Of a stretch of DNA of 26,604 bases, positions 1 through 7,323 are shown one piece after another; the first letter of the stretch is position 1, and every line of letters starts with the position of its first letter. Under the pieces are notes generated by a model. The model saw only the letters and a program-made list of their open reading frames with translations. It made no database searches and was not told where the DNA came from. The DNA comes from JBFGFG01 sp041627475. Lineage in GTDB: Bacteria > Actinomycetota > Nitriliruptoria > Nitriliruptorales > Nitriliruptoraceae. The stretch is from assembly GCA_041627475.1 (NCBI GenBank), contig JBFKQZ010000012.1, positions 1 to 26,604 on the forward strand, read 5' to 3'. The position numbers and the translations under genes were made by a program.

Positions 1-1697
1 TCGACGAGATCCACACGCTCGTCGGGGCGGGTGCTGCCGAGGGCGCCATCGACGCGGCCAGCATCCTCAAGCCGATGCTCGCCCGCGGCGAGCTCCAGAC
101 CGTCGGTGCGACCACGCTCGACGAGTACCGCAAGCACCTCGAGAAGGACGCCGCGCTCGAGCGCCGCTTCCAGCCCATCAAGGTCGAAGAGCCCGAGATG
201 GAGCACACGATCGAGATCCTCAAGGGGCTGCGGGACCGCTACGAGGCACACCACCGCGTCACGATCACCGACGACGCGCTCGTTGCCGCCGCGCACCTGG
301 CCGACCGCTACATCTCCGACCGCTTCCTGCCGGACAAGGCGATCGACCTCATCGACGAGGCCGGCTCGCGCCTGCGCATCCGCTCGATGACGCAGCCGCC
401 GGACCTGGCCGAGCTCGACGAGGAGATCGAGGAGGCCAAGCAGGCCAAGGAGTCCGCGATCGACGAGCAGGACTTCGAGCGTGCCGCAGCGCTGCGCGAC
501 GAGGAGAAGAAGCTCCTCGAGAAGCGGCAGCGGCGTGAGGAGGCCTGGCGCTCCGAGGGCATGGACACGGTGCTCACGGTCGACGAGGAGGTCATCGCCG
601 AGGTGCTCAGCAACTGGACCGGCATCCCGGTGTTCAAGCTGACCCAGGAGGAGACCGAGCGCCTGCTGAAGATGGAGGAGCACCTCCACCAGCGGGTCGT
701 GGCGCAGGACGAGGCGATCAGCGCGGTCAGCCGTGCGATCCGCCGCACCCGCGCAGGCCTCAAGGACCCGAAGCGCCCGGGTGGCTCGTTCATCTTCCTC
801 GGCCCGTCGGGCGTGGGGAAGACCGAGCTCGCCAAGACGCTCGCCGAGTACCTGTTCGGTGACGAGGACGCGCTGATCCACCTCGACATGTCGGAGTACA
901 TGGAGAAGCACACGGTCAGCCGCCTGATCGGTTCGCCGCCCGGCTACGTCGGCTACGACGAGGGCGGCCAGCTGACCGAGCGGGTCCGCCGCAAGCCGTT
1001 CTCCGTCGTCCTGTTCGACGAGGTCGAGAAGGCGCACCCGGACGTGTTCAACACGCTCCTGCAGATCCTCGAGGACGGTCGCCTGACCGACTCGCAGGGC
1101 CGCAGCGTCGACTTCAAGAACACCATCCTGATCATGACGTCCAACCTGGGCACCAAGAACCTCACGGCCCCGGCCGTCGGGTTCGTGTCCAAGGAGGACC
1201 ACGACTCGATGTACGCCCGGATGCAGAAGCAGGTCGACGAGGAGCTGAAGAAGCACTTCCGCCCCGAGTTCCTCAACCGCATCGACGAGGTCATCACGTT
1301 CCACCCGCTGACCAAGGAAGAGGTCAAGGAGATCGTGGACCTGCTGATGACGCGCGTGAAGGACCAGCTGTCGGCGAAGGGCCTCGACGTCGAGCTGACG
1401 GACGCGCTCAAGGGCTGGCTGGCCGAGAAGGGCTACGACCCGCAGATGGGCGCCCGCCCGCTGCGTCGCACGATCCAGCGCGAGCTCGAGGACGTCCTGT
1501 CGGAGCGACTGCTCCACGAGGACTTCGAGCAGGGCGCGCTGATCGTCGCGGACGTCGACAAGGAGAAGGACGAGGTCGTCTTCAACGAGGTCGAGGCCCC
1601 GTCCGCCCCCGACACGCCGCCGGTCGAGCTGGCCGGTGGTGGCGAGGGCGAGACGCCCGAGCTCGGTGACGGCGAGGGCGAGGCCAGCGAGGGCTGA
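1..1697 (+). CDS. clpC: ATP-dependent Clp protease ATP-binding subunit ClpC (5' truncated)
   Basis: The reading frame is already open at base 3 and runs to TGA at 1695-1697, so the N-domain and first Walker A lie outside the window. It begins at the Walker B region of the first AAA+ module (DEIHTLVGAG). The sensor and arginine-finger stretch (GATTLDEYRKHLEKD...RRF) follows, then a UVR motif in the middle domain (QDFERAAALRDEEKKLLEK, near 468-525). The second AAA+ module has Walker A GPSGVGKT (801-824), Walker B VVLFDEVEKAHP (about 1004-1040) and sensor 2 GARPLRR (about 1450-1470). The UVR middle domain separates ClpC from ClpA and ClpB. ClpC unfolds substrates and feeds them to ClpP in the cytoplasm. 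The tail after about 1590 is acidic, rich in Gly and Glu, and probably disordered. The gene converges on the next one with a 3-bp gap. Confidence 0.97.
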   Translation, partial: DEIHTLVGAGAAEGAIDAASILKPMLARGELQTVGATTLDEYRKHLEKDAALERRFQPIKVEEPEMEHTIEILKGLRDRYEAHHRVTITDDALVAAAHLADRYISDRFLPDKAIDLIDEAGSRLRIRSMTQPPDLAELDEEIEEAKQAKESAIDEQDFERAAALRDEEKKLLEKRQRREEAWRSEGMDTVLTVDEEVIAEVLSNWTGIPVFKLTQEETERLLKMEEHLHQRVVAQDEAISAVSRAIRRTRAGLKDPKRPGGSFIFLGPSGVGKTELAKTLAEYLFGDEDALIHLDMSEYMEKHTVSRLIGSPPGYVGYDEGGQLTERVRRKPFSVVLFDEVEKAHPDVFNTLLQILEDGRLTDSQGRSVDFKNTILIMTSNLGTKNLTAPAVGFVSKEDHDSMYARMQKQVDEELKKHFRPEFLNRIDEVITFHPLTKEEVKEIVDLLMTRVKDQLSAKGLDVELTDALKGWLAEKGYDPQMGARPLRRTIQRELEDVLSERLLHEDFEQGALIVADVDKEKDEVVFNEVEAPSAPDTPPVELAGGGEGETPELGDGEGEASEG

Positions 1698-1700
1698 GCC

Positions 1701-2729
1701 TCAAGGATCCAGCGTGAAGCGGCCCGTCCCGAGCCAGTGCTCGAGGCGGGCCGTCACCTTGCGGCCGTAGGCGAGCACGTCGAAGTCAGGTAGGGCACCG
1801 ATCGGGTTGCAGACGACGTCGTCGAGCAGCAGCCACTGCCGCCCGGCGACCATCGCCTCGAAGGCCGGCGTGCCGACGTGCTCCACGAGCGCTGCCCCCT
1901 CGTCGGTCGTGGCGAGCCCCTCGTGGAGCGCCGCCTCCAGCGGGGGCTCGTCGCGCAGGTAGAACGTCGCGATGGCGAGGTCGAGCACCGGGTTGCCGAG
2001 GCCGGCGTCGTCGAAGTCGAACACGACCGGTGTCGTCCCGTCGTCGACGACCTTGGCGTTCCACGGGTGCAGGTCGGCGTGCAGCAGGCGGTGGTCCGTG
2101 GCCAGGACGTCGGTCGTGCGCGCCTCGATCGCCGACCACGTCGCGGTGAGGGCCGCGTCGAGCTCGGCGGTGCGCCACGGCCCGTCGGAGGTCGACAGGC
2201 CGTACTCGCCGCCGAGCAGGACCGAGTCGTAGCGCGGGCGCACCACGCCGTCGGGCAGGGACCAGGCCGCGGCGTGCTCGTGCAGCCGCCCCATGACCCG
2301 GCCAAGCCCGCGCAGCCACGGCACCGCCCCGGCCGGGTCGTCGTCGACCAGCGCGCCGAGATCGTCGCCGGGCAGCCACCCGAAGACCACCGCCGGGACG
2401 TCGCGCCCGACGCCCTCGATCCGCACGGTCGGCACTGGCTCGTCCCGGGCCGGGCGGGGGGTCGGGACGTGGACGCCGTCCTCGCCGAGCGCCGTGACCC
2501 ACGCGAGCTCCCCGGCGACCTGCGCCGCCGTCCACGGGGACGAGATGTTCAGCCGCATCGCGAACGTGCCGTCCGGGTGGTCCAGCCGACACGTCGCGTT
2601 GAACTCGTGCTGGAGCAGCGTGACGTCGGCACCGGCGAGGTCGAACGCCGGCAGCAGGTCGCGGGCGGCATCCAGCAGCCGACGCTCCTGCTCGGCGGTC
2701 GGGAGCTCACGCAGTGGGGTGTCGTCCAT
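1701..2729 (-). CDS. Aminoglycoside phosphotransferase (APH)-family small-molecule kinase
   Basis: The protein has 342 residues and an APH/choline-kinase fold. The catalytic loop is HADLHPWN at residues 217-224 (catalytic Asp219, metal-binding Asn224), followed by the DFD metal motif at 238-240. The context after it (DDAGLGNPVLDLA) resembles the homoserine kinase II/SrkA side of the superfamily more than true aminoglycoside resistance enzymes. The substrate cannot be read from sequence. I chose ATG 2727-2729 because it is preceded by GGGAG at the right distance. The open frame continues much further upstream, but that part is low-complexity and overlaps the divergent regulator gene. The gene is transcribed away from dtxR and meets clpC tail to tail. 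A TAGCGT -10 hexamer 13 nt before the ATG suggests a nearly leaderless mRNA. Confidence 0.85.
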   Translation of the reverse strand: MDDTPLRELPTAEQERRLLDAARDLLPAFDLAGADVTLLQHEFNATCRLDHPDGTFAMRLNISSPWTAAQVAGELAWVTALGEDGVHVPTPRPARDEPVPTVRIEGVGRDVPAVVFGWLPGDDLGALVDDDPAGAVPWLRGLGRVMGRLHEHAAAWSLPDGVVRPRYDSVLLGGEYGLSTSDGPWRTAELDAALTATWSAIEARTTDVLATDHRLLHADLHPWNAKVVDDGTTPVVFDFDDAGLGNPVLDLAIATFYLRDEPPLEAALHEGLATTDEGAALVEHVGTPAFEAMVAGRQWLLLDDVVCNPIGALPDFDVLAYGRKVTARLEHWLGTGRFTLDP

Positions 2730-2736
2730 CTCCCGG

Positions 2737-2742
2737 ACGCTA
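2737..2742 (-). promoter_or_regulatory. Putative -10 element (TAGCGT), near-leaderless, for the APH-family gene
   Basis: Seven bases separate this TANNNT hexamer from the ATG, placing transcription start within a base or two of the start codon. No good -35 is visible. The same layout recurs upstream of gpgS and the cation exchanger. This is inferred from sequence only. Confidence 0.3.
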
Positions 2743-2767
2743 GGGACGGCCGGGTGGCGTTGCTCGC

Positions 2768-2773
2768 TACGGT
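2768..2773 (+). promoter_or_regulatory. Putative -10 element (TACGGT) for the dtxR-mutY operon
   Basis: TACGGT lies 38 nt before the GTG start, and the 11-mer GCTACGGTCGC is shared exactly with the region upstream of the S9 peptidase gene. No clear -35 is seen. It lies in the 76-bp divergent gap shared with the phosphotransferase gene. Confidence 0.35.
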
Positions 2774-2805
2774 CGCACGACCGGGACGCACGCAGGAGGC
2801 AGCGC

Positions 2806-3471
2806 GTGGCACACGACCTGATCGACTCCACGGAGATGTACCTGCGCACGGTGCTGGAGCTCGAGGAGGAATCGATCCCGGCGCTGCGCGCGCGACTGAC
2901 CGAGCGGCTCGGACTGTCGGCCCCGTCCGTGTCGGAGGGTGTGGCCCGGCTGGAGCGCGAGGGGCTCGTCGAGCTCGCCGACGACCGCACGGTCCACCTC
3001 ACCGACACTGGTCGGGCGCTGGCCACCGACGTGCTCCGCAAGCACCGGCTCGCCGAGCGGCTGCTCGTCGACGTGCTCGGCATCGAGCACGAGCACGTCC
3101 ACGAGGAGGCGTGCCGCTGGGAGCACGTCATCTCCGACCGCGTGGCCCAGAAGCTCGAGGAGTTCCTCGGCAACCCGACCACGTCCCCGTACGGCAACCC
3201 CATCCCGGGGTCCGAGGCCACCGCGTCCGAGCAGCAGCTGGAACCCCTCGACGCGGTGCCGCCGGGCCGGGTGCGGATCGTGCGGATCAGTGAGCAGCTG
3301 CAGGGTGACCCCGAGGTCATGCACGCGCTCGGCAACGCGAAGGTCTACGCCGGCATGGAGCTCGACGTCGCCCACACCGGCGCGGGCTACGAGCTGCGCC
3401 ACGGCGGTGGCACGGTGACGGTCGACGCCGACGCGGCGCACCTGCTCTACGTGGTCGCGCTCGGGCAGTGA
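2806..3471 (+). CDS. DtxR/IdeR-family metal-dependent transcriptional regulator
   Basis: The 221-residue product follows the IdeR template closely. An N-terminal winged helix spans about 5-65. The metal-binding/dimerisation region holds the family ligands Met11, His80, Glu84, His99, Cys103, Glu106 and His107 (motifs RKHRLAERLLVD and EEACRWEH). The hallmark NPTTSPYGNPIPG follows, and then a C-terminal SH3-like domain (about 145-221). All usual ligands are present, so Fe(II)- or Mn(II)-dependent DNA binding is likely. In Actinomycetota this family represses iron uptake, and some members control manganese. The GTG start at 2806 has a perfect AGGAGG six bases upstream (2794-2799). Its stop overlaps the mutY start (GTGA), so the two are translationally coupled. 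Confidence 0.93.
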   Translation: MAHDLIDSTEMYLRTVLELEEESIPALRARLTERLGLSAPSVSEGVARLEREGLVELADDRTVHLTDTGRALATDVLRKHRLAERLLVDVLGIEHEHVHEEACRWEHVISDRVAQKLEEFLGNPTTSPYGNPIPGSEATASEQQLEPLDAVPPGRVRIVRISEQLQGDPEVMHALGNAKVYAGMELDVAHTGAGYELRHGGGTVTVDADAAHLLYVVALGQ

Positions 3472-4322
3472 CCCCGCTGCAGGAGGACCTCCTCGCCTGG
3501 GGGCGGGCCGAGCTGCGGGACCTGCCGTGGCGTCGCACCCGGGACCCGTGGGCGATCCTGGTCGCCGAGACGATGCTCCAGCAGACCCAGGTGGCGCGGG
3601 TTGCGCCGCGCTGGGAGCAGTTCCTCGAGCGCTGGCCAGCGGTCACCGACTGTGCCGAGGCCAGCCGCGCCGACGTGCTCCGGGAGTGGCAGGGGCTGGG
3701 CTACAACCGCCGCGCCGTCGCGCTGCACGAGGCGGCCCGGCAGGTGGCCGACGAGCACGGTGGCGCCGTGCCCGACGACCTCGACGAGCTCCTCGCCCTG
3801 CCCGGCGTCGGGCCCTACACCGCACGGGCGGTCCGGGTCTTCGCGTTCGAGCACGACGACGCGGTGGTCGACGTCAACGCCGCCCGCGTCCTCGCGCGTG
3901 CGGTTGCGGGTGCACGGCTCACGCCGAAGGGCGCCCAGGACCTCGCCGACGCCCTGGTGCCGGACGGCGAGGGGTGGCTGTGGAACCAGACGGTCCTCGA
4001 GCTCGGCGCGACCCACTGCACCAAGCGTCGGGTCACGTGCGAGGCCTGTCCGATCGCGAAACACTGTCACTGGGAGGGGACGGGTCCGGACCCGGCGGAG
4101 GGCTCGGCCGGGACCGGCAGCACCCAGTCGCGCTTCGAGGGCTCGGACCGCCAGGGACGGGGGCGCCTGCTCGACGCCCTGCGCGAGGGGCCGCTCCCGA
4201 CGGCACGGGCCGCGGCCGTGACCGGCTGGGAGGACGAGCAACGCACGGCCCGGGTCGTCGCGGGGCTCGTCGAGGACGGTCTGGCGGTCCGGGAGGGTCC
4301 GATCCTCACACTTCCGGACTGA
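3468..4322 (+). CDS. mutY: A/G-specific adenine DNA glycosylase (short MutY)
   Basis: MutY removes adenine mispaired with 8-oxoguanine during base-excision repair. The 284-residue protein has the HhH-GPD fold: catalytic Glu34 in ETMLQQTQ, helix-hairpin-helix LPGVGPYTA (111-119) and catalytic Asp135 in VVDVNAARV. The iron-sulfur loop holds four cysteines at 184, 191, 194 and 200 with the C-X6-C-X2-C-X5-C spacing expected for [4Fe-4S]. After residue about 205 there is only a short helical segment and no full NUDIX-like 8-oxoG recognition domain. It is therefore about 60 residues shorter than the E. coli enzyme, as in other actinobacterial MutYs. The GTG start overlaps the stop of the metal-regulator gene by GTGA. 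disA follows 42 bp downstream. Confidence 0.95.
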   Translation: MTPLQEDLLAWGRAELRDLPWRRTRDPWAILVAETMLQQTQVARVAPRWEQFLERWPAVTDCAEASRADVLREWQGLGYNRRAVALHEAARQVADEHGGAVPDDLDELLALPGVGPYTARAVRVFAFEHDDAVVDVNAARVLARAVAGARLTPKGAQDLADALVPDGEGWLWNQTVLELGATHCTKRRVTCEACPIAKHCHWEGTGPDPAEGSAGTGSTQSRFEGSDRQGRGRLLDALREGPLPTARAAAVTGWEDEQRTARVVAGLVEDGLAVREGPILTLPD

Positions 4323-4331
4323 GCGCTTCTG

Positions 4332-4337
4332 TAGGGT
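4332..4337 (+). promoter_or_regulatory. Putative -10 element (TAGGGT) for disA
   Basis: TAGGGT sits 33 nt before the disA GTG, in the 42-bp gap after mutY. It would give a 5' leader of about 20 nt holding the AAGGAG site. No convincing -35 is visible because that position falls in mutY coding sequence. Read-through from mutY remains possible. Confidence 0.35.
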
Positions 4338-4364
4338 TGCGCGCAGGCGAGCAAGGAGTTCCGA

Positions 4365-5426
4365 GTGTCGGATGTCACGGACGCCGATCTGCGTGACGCG
4401 CTCGCCGACCTCGCCCCCGGCACCATCATCCGCGACGGCATCGAGCGGATCATCGGTGCGGGCCGTGGCGCCCTGCTCGTCCTCGAGGACTCCGAGCCCG
4501 TCCGCGACGTCGTGTCCGGCGGCTTCAAGATCGAGTCCAACCTCACGGCGCAGCGCATCGCCGAGCTCGCCAAGATGGACGGCGCCGTGATCATCGACAT
4601 GGCCAACGAGCGCATCGTCCGGGCCAACGTCCACCTCGTCCCCGACGCCTCGATCCCGACCAACGAGACCGGCACCCGCCACCGCTCGGCCGAGCGGGTC
4701 GCGCGCCAGACCGGCGCGGTCGTCCTGTCGGTCTCCGAGTCGATGTCCCGCGTGACGCTCTACATCGGGGACCGCAAGCGGGTGCTCGAGAACGTCTCCA
4801 GCCTGCTCTTCCGGGCGAACCAGGCCCTGTCCACGCTGGAGCGTTACCGCAGCCGGCTCAACGAGGTCACCACGCGGCTCGGCGAGCGTGAGCTCGCCGA
4901 CGACGTGACGCTGCGCGACGTCTGCACCGTGCTGCAGCGCAGCGAGATGGTGCGTCGCATCGAGCGCGAGGTCGGCGACCACGTCGCCGAGCTCGGTCGC
5001 GAGGGCCGGCTGATCGAGCTGCAGCGCGCCGAGCTGATGAGCGAGGTCGAGGAGGAGCGGGTCCTCATCGTCGAGGACTATCGCGGTGACCGACGGCGCA
5101 AGCTCAAGTCCGTCCTCAACGACCTGGACGACCTGACCAGCCACGACCTGCTGGACCTCGACGCGATCGCGGCCGCGCTCGACCACGAGCCGCCGCGGGC
5201 GCTGGACACGCCGCTCAAGCCCCGTGGCTACCGGCTGCTGGCGCGCATCCCGCGCCTGCCGAGCTCGATCGTCGACAAGCTCGTCAGCCGCTTCACGTCG
5301 CTGTCGCGCATCCTCGAGGCCAGCGAGGAGGATCTGCTGGAGGTGGAGGGCATCGGCGAGGCGCGTGCCAGCTCGATCCGCGAGGGGCTCCTCCAGCTCG
5401 CCGAGACCACCAGTTGGGACCGCTGA
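4365..5426 (+). CDS. disA: DNA integrity scanning diadenylate cyclase DisA
   Basis: DisA makes cyclic di-AMP from two ATP and senses branched DNA. The 353-residue length is typical. The N-terminal DAC domain holds both signature motifs, DGA at 72-74 and RHR at 105-107. A linker helical domain (about 145-285) and a C-terminal helix-hairpin-helix (LEVEGIGEARASSIREGL, about 326-343) follow. Together these distinguish DisA from the membrane cyclase CdaA. GTG 4365 is supported by AAGGAG (4353-4358) six bases upstream. In many genomes radA precedes disA. Here mutY takes that place, keeping a DNA-repair context. Confidence 0.97.
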   Translation: MSDVTDADLRDALADLAPGTIIRDGIERIIGAGRGALLVLEDSEPVRDVVSGGFKIESNLTAQRIAELAKMDGAVIIDMANERIVRANVHLVPDASIPTNETGTRHRSAERVARQTGAVVLSVSESMSRVTLYIGDRKRVLENVSSLLFRANQALSTLERYRSRLNEVTTRLGERELADDVTLRDVCTVLQRSEMVRRIEREVGDHVAELGREGRLIELQRAELMSEVEEERVLIVEDYRGDRRRKLKSVLNDLDDLTSHDLLDLDAIAAALDHEPPRALDTPLKPRGYRLLARIPRLPSSIVDKLVSRFTSLSRILEASEEDLLEVEGIGEARASSIREGLLQLAETTSWDR

Positions 5427-5468
5427 ACGGGCCAGTCGGCGCACGCTGCGTGCACGTGGCGACCGCAT

Positions 5469-5486
5469 CGTGCGCGTCGGCGCACG
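5469..5486 (+). terminator. Hairpin after disA
   Basis: A perfect 7-bp stem closes a GTCG loop about 43 nt after the disA stop, without a following T-run. A smaller 5-bp hairpin (5441-5453) precedes it. It is a candidate GC-rich, U-less terminator or processing site. Confidence 0.35.
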
Positions 5487-5534
5487 GACCCCGGCTGACC
5501 TGCGCGGACGTGCCCCTCGACCCCCGATGATGTG

Positions 5535-5563
5535 TCGACGGCGGGGGTCGTGAGAGGTACGTT
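5535..5563 (+). promoter_or_regulatory. Putative carD promoter (TCGACG-N17-TACGTT)
   Basis: The -35-like TCGACG (5535-5540) and TANNNT-type -10 TACGTT (5558-5563) are separated by exactly 17 bp. Transcription would begin near 5570, giving a leader of about 74 nt that contains two consecutive hairpins before the carD ribosome site. Confidence 0.45.
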
Positions 5564-5580
5564 CCGCGCCCCGCAAGGGA

Positions 5581-5620
5581 CACGCCAGTTCGGCGTGACG
5601 CGGCCCCGGTCGCACGGGGC
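5581..5620 (+). promoter_or_regulatory. Tandem hairpins in the carD leader
   Basis: Hairpin 1 pairs CACGCC (5581-5586) with GGCGTG (5592-5597) around AGTTC. Hairpin 2 pairs GCCCCG (5603-5608) with CGGGGC (5615-5620) around GTCGCA. Both stems are perfect 6-mers, 5 nt apart. The second ends 14 nt before the GGAG ribosome site. They may stabilise the mRNA or attenuate carD expression; no function is demonstrated. Confidence 0.4.
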
Positions 5621-5643
5621 ACCGCGTGGGACATGGAGCATCC

Positions 5644-6141
5644 ATGGGCTACAGCGTTGGCGACACCGTGGTCTACCCCCATCATGGGGCCGGGATCGTC
5701 GAGAGCACCGAACGGCGGGAACTCCACGGCAAGCCGTGCGACTACCTCGTCCTCCGCATGACCTACGGGGACCTGACCCTGATGGTCCCGGCGGAGCGGT
5801 GCCAGGAGGTCGGCGTCCGCGACGTCGTGTCGGGCGACGACGTCGAGCGCGTGCTCGACGTCCTGCGTGACACCGACGGGGAGAAGAAGGGCAGCTGGTC
5901 CCGCCGCTTCAAGGAGAACTTCGAGCGGCTCCGCAGCGGCGACGTCTTCCTGGTGGCCGAGGTGGTGCGCAACCTCACGGTCCGCGGGGCGGACGGCAGC
6001 CTCTCGGCGGGTGAGCGCCGGATGCTCGTCAACGCCAAGCAGCTGCTGCTGTCGGAGCTGAGCGTCGCGGTCGGCAAGTCGGAGGAGGAGACCGACGAGC
6101 TGATCCGCGAGGTGATGCTCTCGGCCCACGGGACGCACTGA
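5644..6141 (+). CDS. carD: CarD-family RNA polymerase-binding transcription factor
   Basis: CarD binds the RNA polymerase beta subunit and stabilises open complexes at many promoters, including rRNA promoters. It is essential in mycobacteria. The 165-residue product matches the family: N-terminal RNAP-interaction domain beginning GYSVGDTVVYPHHGAGIVE, the DLTLMVPAE strand, and a helical C-terminal domain (about 80-160). The conserved tryptophan that wedges into the upstream fork is Trp85 (SWSRRFKENFERL), followed by LSAGERRMLVNAKQLLLSEL. I selected ATG 5644 because GGAG lies five bases upstream and it aligns with the family start. An in-frame GTG at 5626 would add six residues without a better site. 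The neighbours disA upstream and ispD/ispF downstream are conserved in Actinomycetota. Confidence 0.95.
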   Translation: MGYSVGDTVVYPHHGAGIVESTERRELHGKPCDYLVLRMTYGDLTLMVPAERCQEVGVRDVVSGDDVERVLDVLRDTDGEKKGSWSRRFKENFERLRSGDVFLVAEVVRNLTVRGADGSLSAGERRMLVNAKQLLLSELSVAVGKSEEETDELIREVMLSAHGTH

Positions 6142-6165
6142 CGCCTCCGAGCACCCGTGGGCCCG

Positions 6166-6171
6166 TAGGCT
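6166..6171 (+). promoter_or_regulatory. Putative -10 element (TAGGCT) for the PIN/TRAM-ispD-ispF operon
   Basis: TAGGCT lies 24 nt before the ATG in the 48-bp gap after carD. Transcription start would fall just at the AGGAGG site, so the leader would be very short. This is inferred from recurrence of the hexamer across the window. Confidence 0.3.
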
Positions 6172-6189
6172 CACGGGCAGGAGGCAGGC

Positions 6190-7323
6190 ATGGCGCGACG
6201 ACAGGCGACCCGCAGTTCGGCAGTGGTCGAACTCGTGCGCCTGTGTGTCGTCGTCGCCTTCACGGCGCTCGGCTTCGAGATCGGGGGCAACGTCCTCGGC
6301 GAGCAGGCGCCGCTGGTCGGTGCCCTGCTCGGGGCGCTCGTCGGGTACCTCGTCGGTGGCGTCGGCGGCCGGCGGCTGCTGACCAAGGTCGACGAGACCC
6401 AGGAGCGCCTGCGGCGCGTGGAGTCCTCCGAGCTGATCGCTGGTGTCGTCGGGGCGGTCCTCGGTGTGGTGCTGTCGACCGCCCTCGTGTTCCCGCTCGC
6501 GCTGCTGCCCGGTCGTGCCGTGACGATCCCCATCGGCATCGCGGTGATCCTGCTGACCGCGTACGCGGGGATGCGGATCGGCTCGTCGCGCGCCGGCGAC
6601 CTCGGACGGTTCGTGGGTGTGCGCGGTCGGCTGGAGGTGTCCTCGCCCTCGCGCGGCGGTGGCGTCAAGGTGGTCGACAGCTCCGCGCTGATCGACGGTC
6701 GCCTGCTCGACGTCGCCCGCGCGGGCTTCGTCGACGGTGCACTGGTCGTCCCGCGCTTCGTGCTGCACGAGCTGCAGGGGCTCGCCGACTCCGGGGACCG
6801 GCGGCGCCGCCGCAGTGGCCGTCACGGCCTCGACGTCCTGTCGCAGCTCCAGCAGGAGCACCTCGTCGTCGTCGAGATCACCGAGGACGACCCGCCGGAC
6901 GTGCACGACGTCGACGCCAAGCTCGCGCGGATCGCGCGTGACCGCGACGCCGGCCTGGTCACGACCGACAGCGGCCTGGCCCAGGTGGCCGAGATCGCAG
7001 GGCTGCGGGTGCTCGACCTCAACCAGTTGGCCGAGGCCGTCCGCCCGCCCGCCGTGCCGGGGCAGCGGATGGAGGTCGACATCCTCCGCGAGGGCCAGGA
7101 GGAGGGCCAGGGCATCGCGTACCTGCGCGACGGCACGATGGTCGTCGTCGAGCACGCCGCCGACAGGATCGGGACGACGCAGCTGATCGAGGTCACGTCG
7201 ATCAACCAGACGCGCCGCGGCCGGATGCTGTTCGGCACGGTCTCGGTCGAGCGGCGCCAGCGCAACCGTGGCCCCGAGGCCGCCGAGGCCGAGGAGCCCA
7301 GCGGGGCAGCGGGCGCCACGTGA
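6190..7323 (+). CDS. Membrane-anchored PIN/TRAM-domain protein (YacL-like)
   Basis: The 377-residue protein starts with about four hydrophobic helices (near 13-30, 40-58, 83-105 and 110-130). A cytoplasmic PIN nuclease-type domain follows, with the acidic set Asp163 (VVDSSALIDGR), Glu194, Asp242 and Asp260 (TTDSGLAQVA). A TRAM RNA-binding domain covers about 290-355. This is the YacL architecture found next to ispD in many Gram-positives. Endoribonuclease activity is plausible from the full acidic set, but the cellular substrate is not evident. ATG 6190 has AGGAGG (6179-6184) five bases before it. The stop overlaps the ispD start as GTGA. Confidence 0.9.
   Translation: MARRQATRSSAVVELVRLCVVVAFTALGFEIGGNVLGEQAPLVGALLGALVGYLVGGVGGRRLLTKVDETQERLRRVESSELIAGVVGAVLGVVLSTALVFPLALLPGRAVTIPIGIAVILLTAYAGMRIGSSRAGDLGRFVGVRGRLEVSSPSRGGGVKVVDSSALIDGRLLDVARAGFVDGALVVPRFVLHELQGLADSGDRRRRRSGRHGLDVLSQLQQEHLVVVEITEDDPPDVHDVDAKLARIARDRDAGLVTTDSGLAQVAEIAGLRVLDLNQLAEAVRPPAVPGQRMEVDILREGQEEGQGIAYLRDGTMVVVEHAADRIGTTQLIEVTSINQTRRGRMLFGTVSVERRQRNRGPEAAEAEEPSGAAGAT

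Noticed and set aside
1690..1705. Terminator between clpC and the convergent phosphotransferase gene
   Set aside because: Only four-base arms are present in the 3-bp gap region, and there is no T-run.
3447..5645. Very long antisense open frame opposite mutY and disA
   Set aside because: Composition is Arg/Ala/Asp-rich low complexity and it is antisense to two genes with intact motifs. High GC makes stop-free shadow frames common here.
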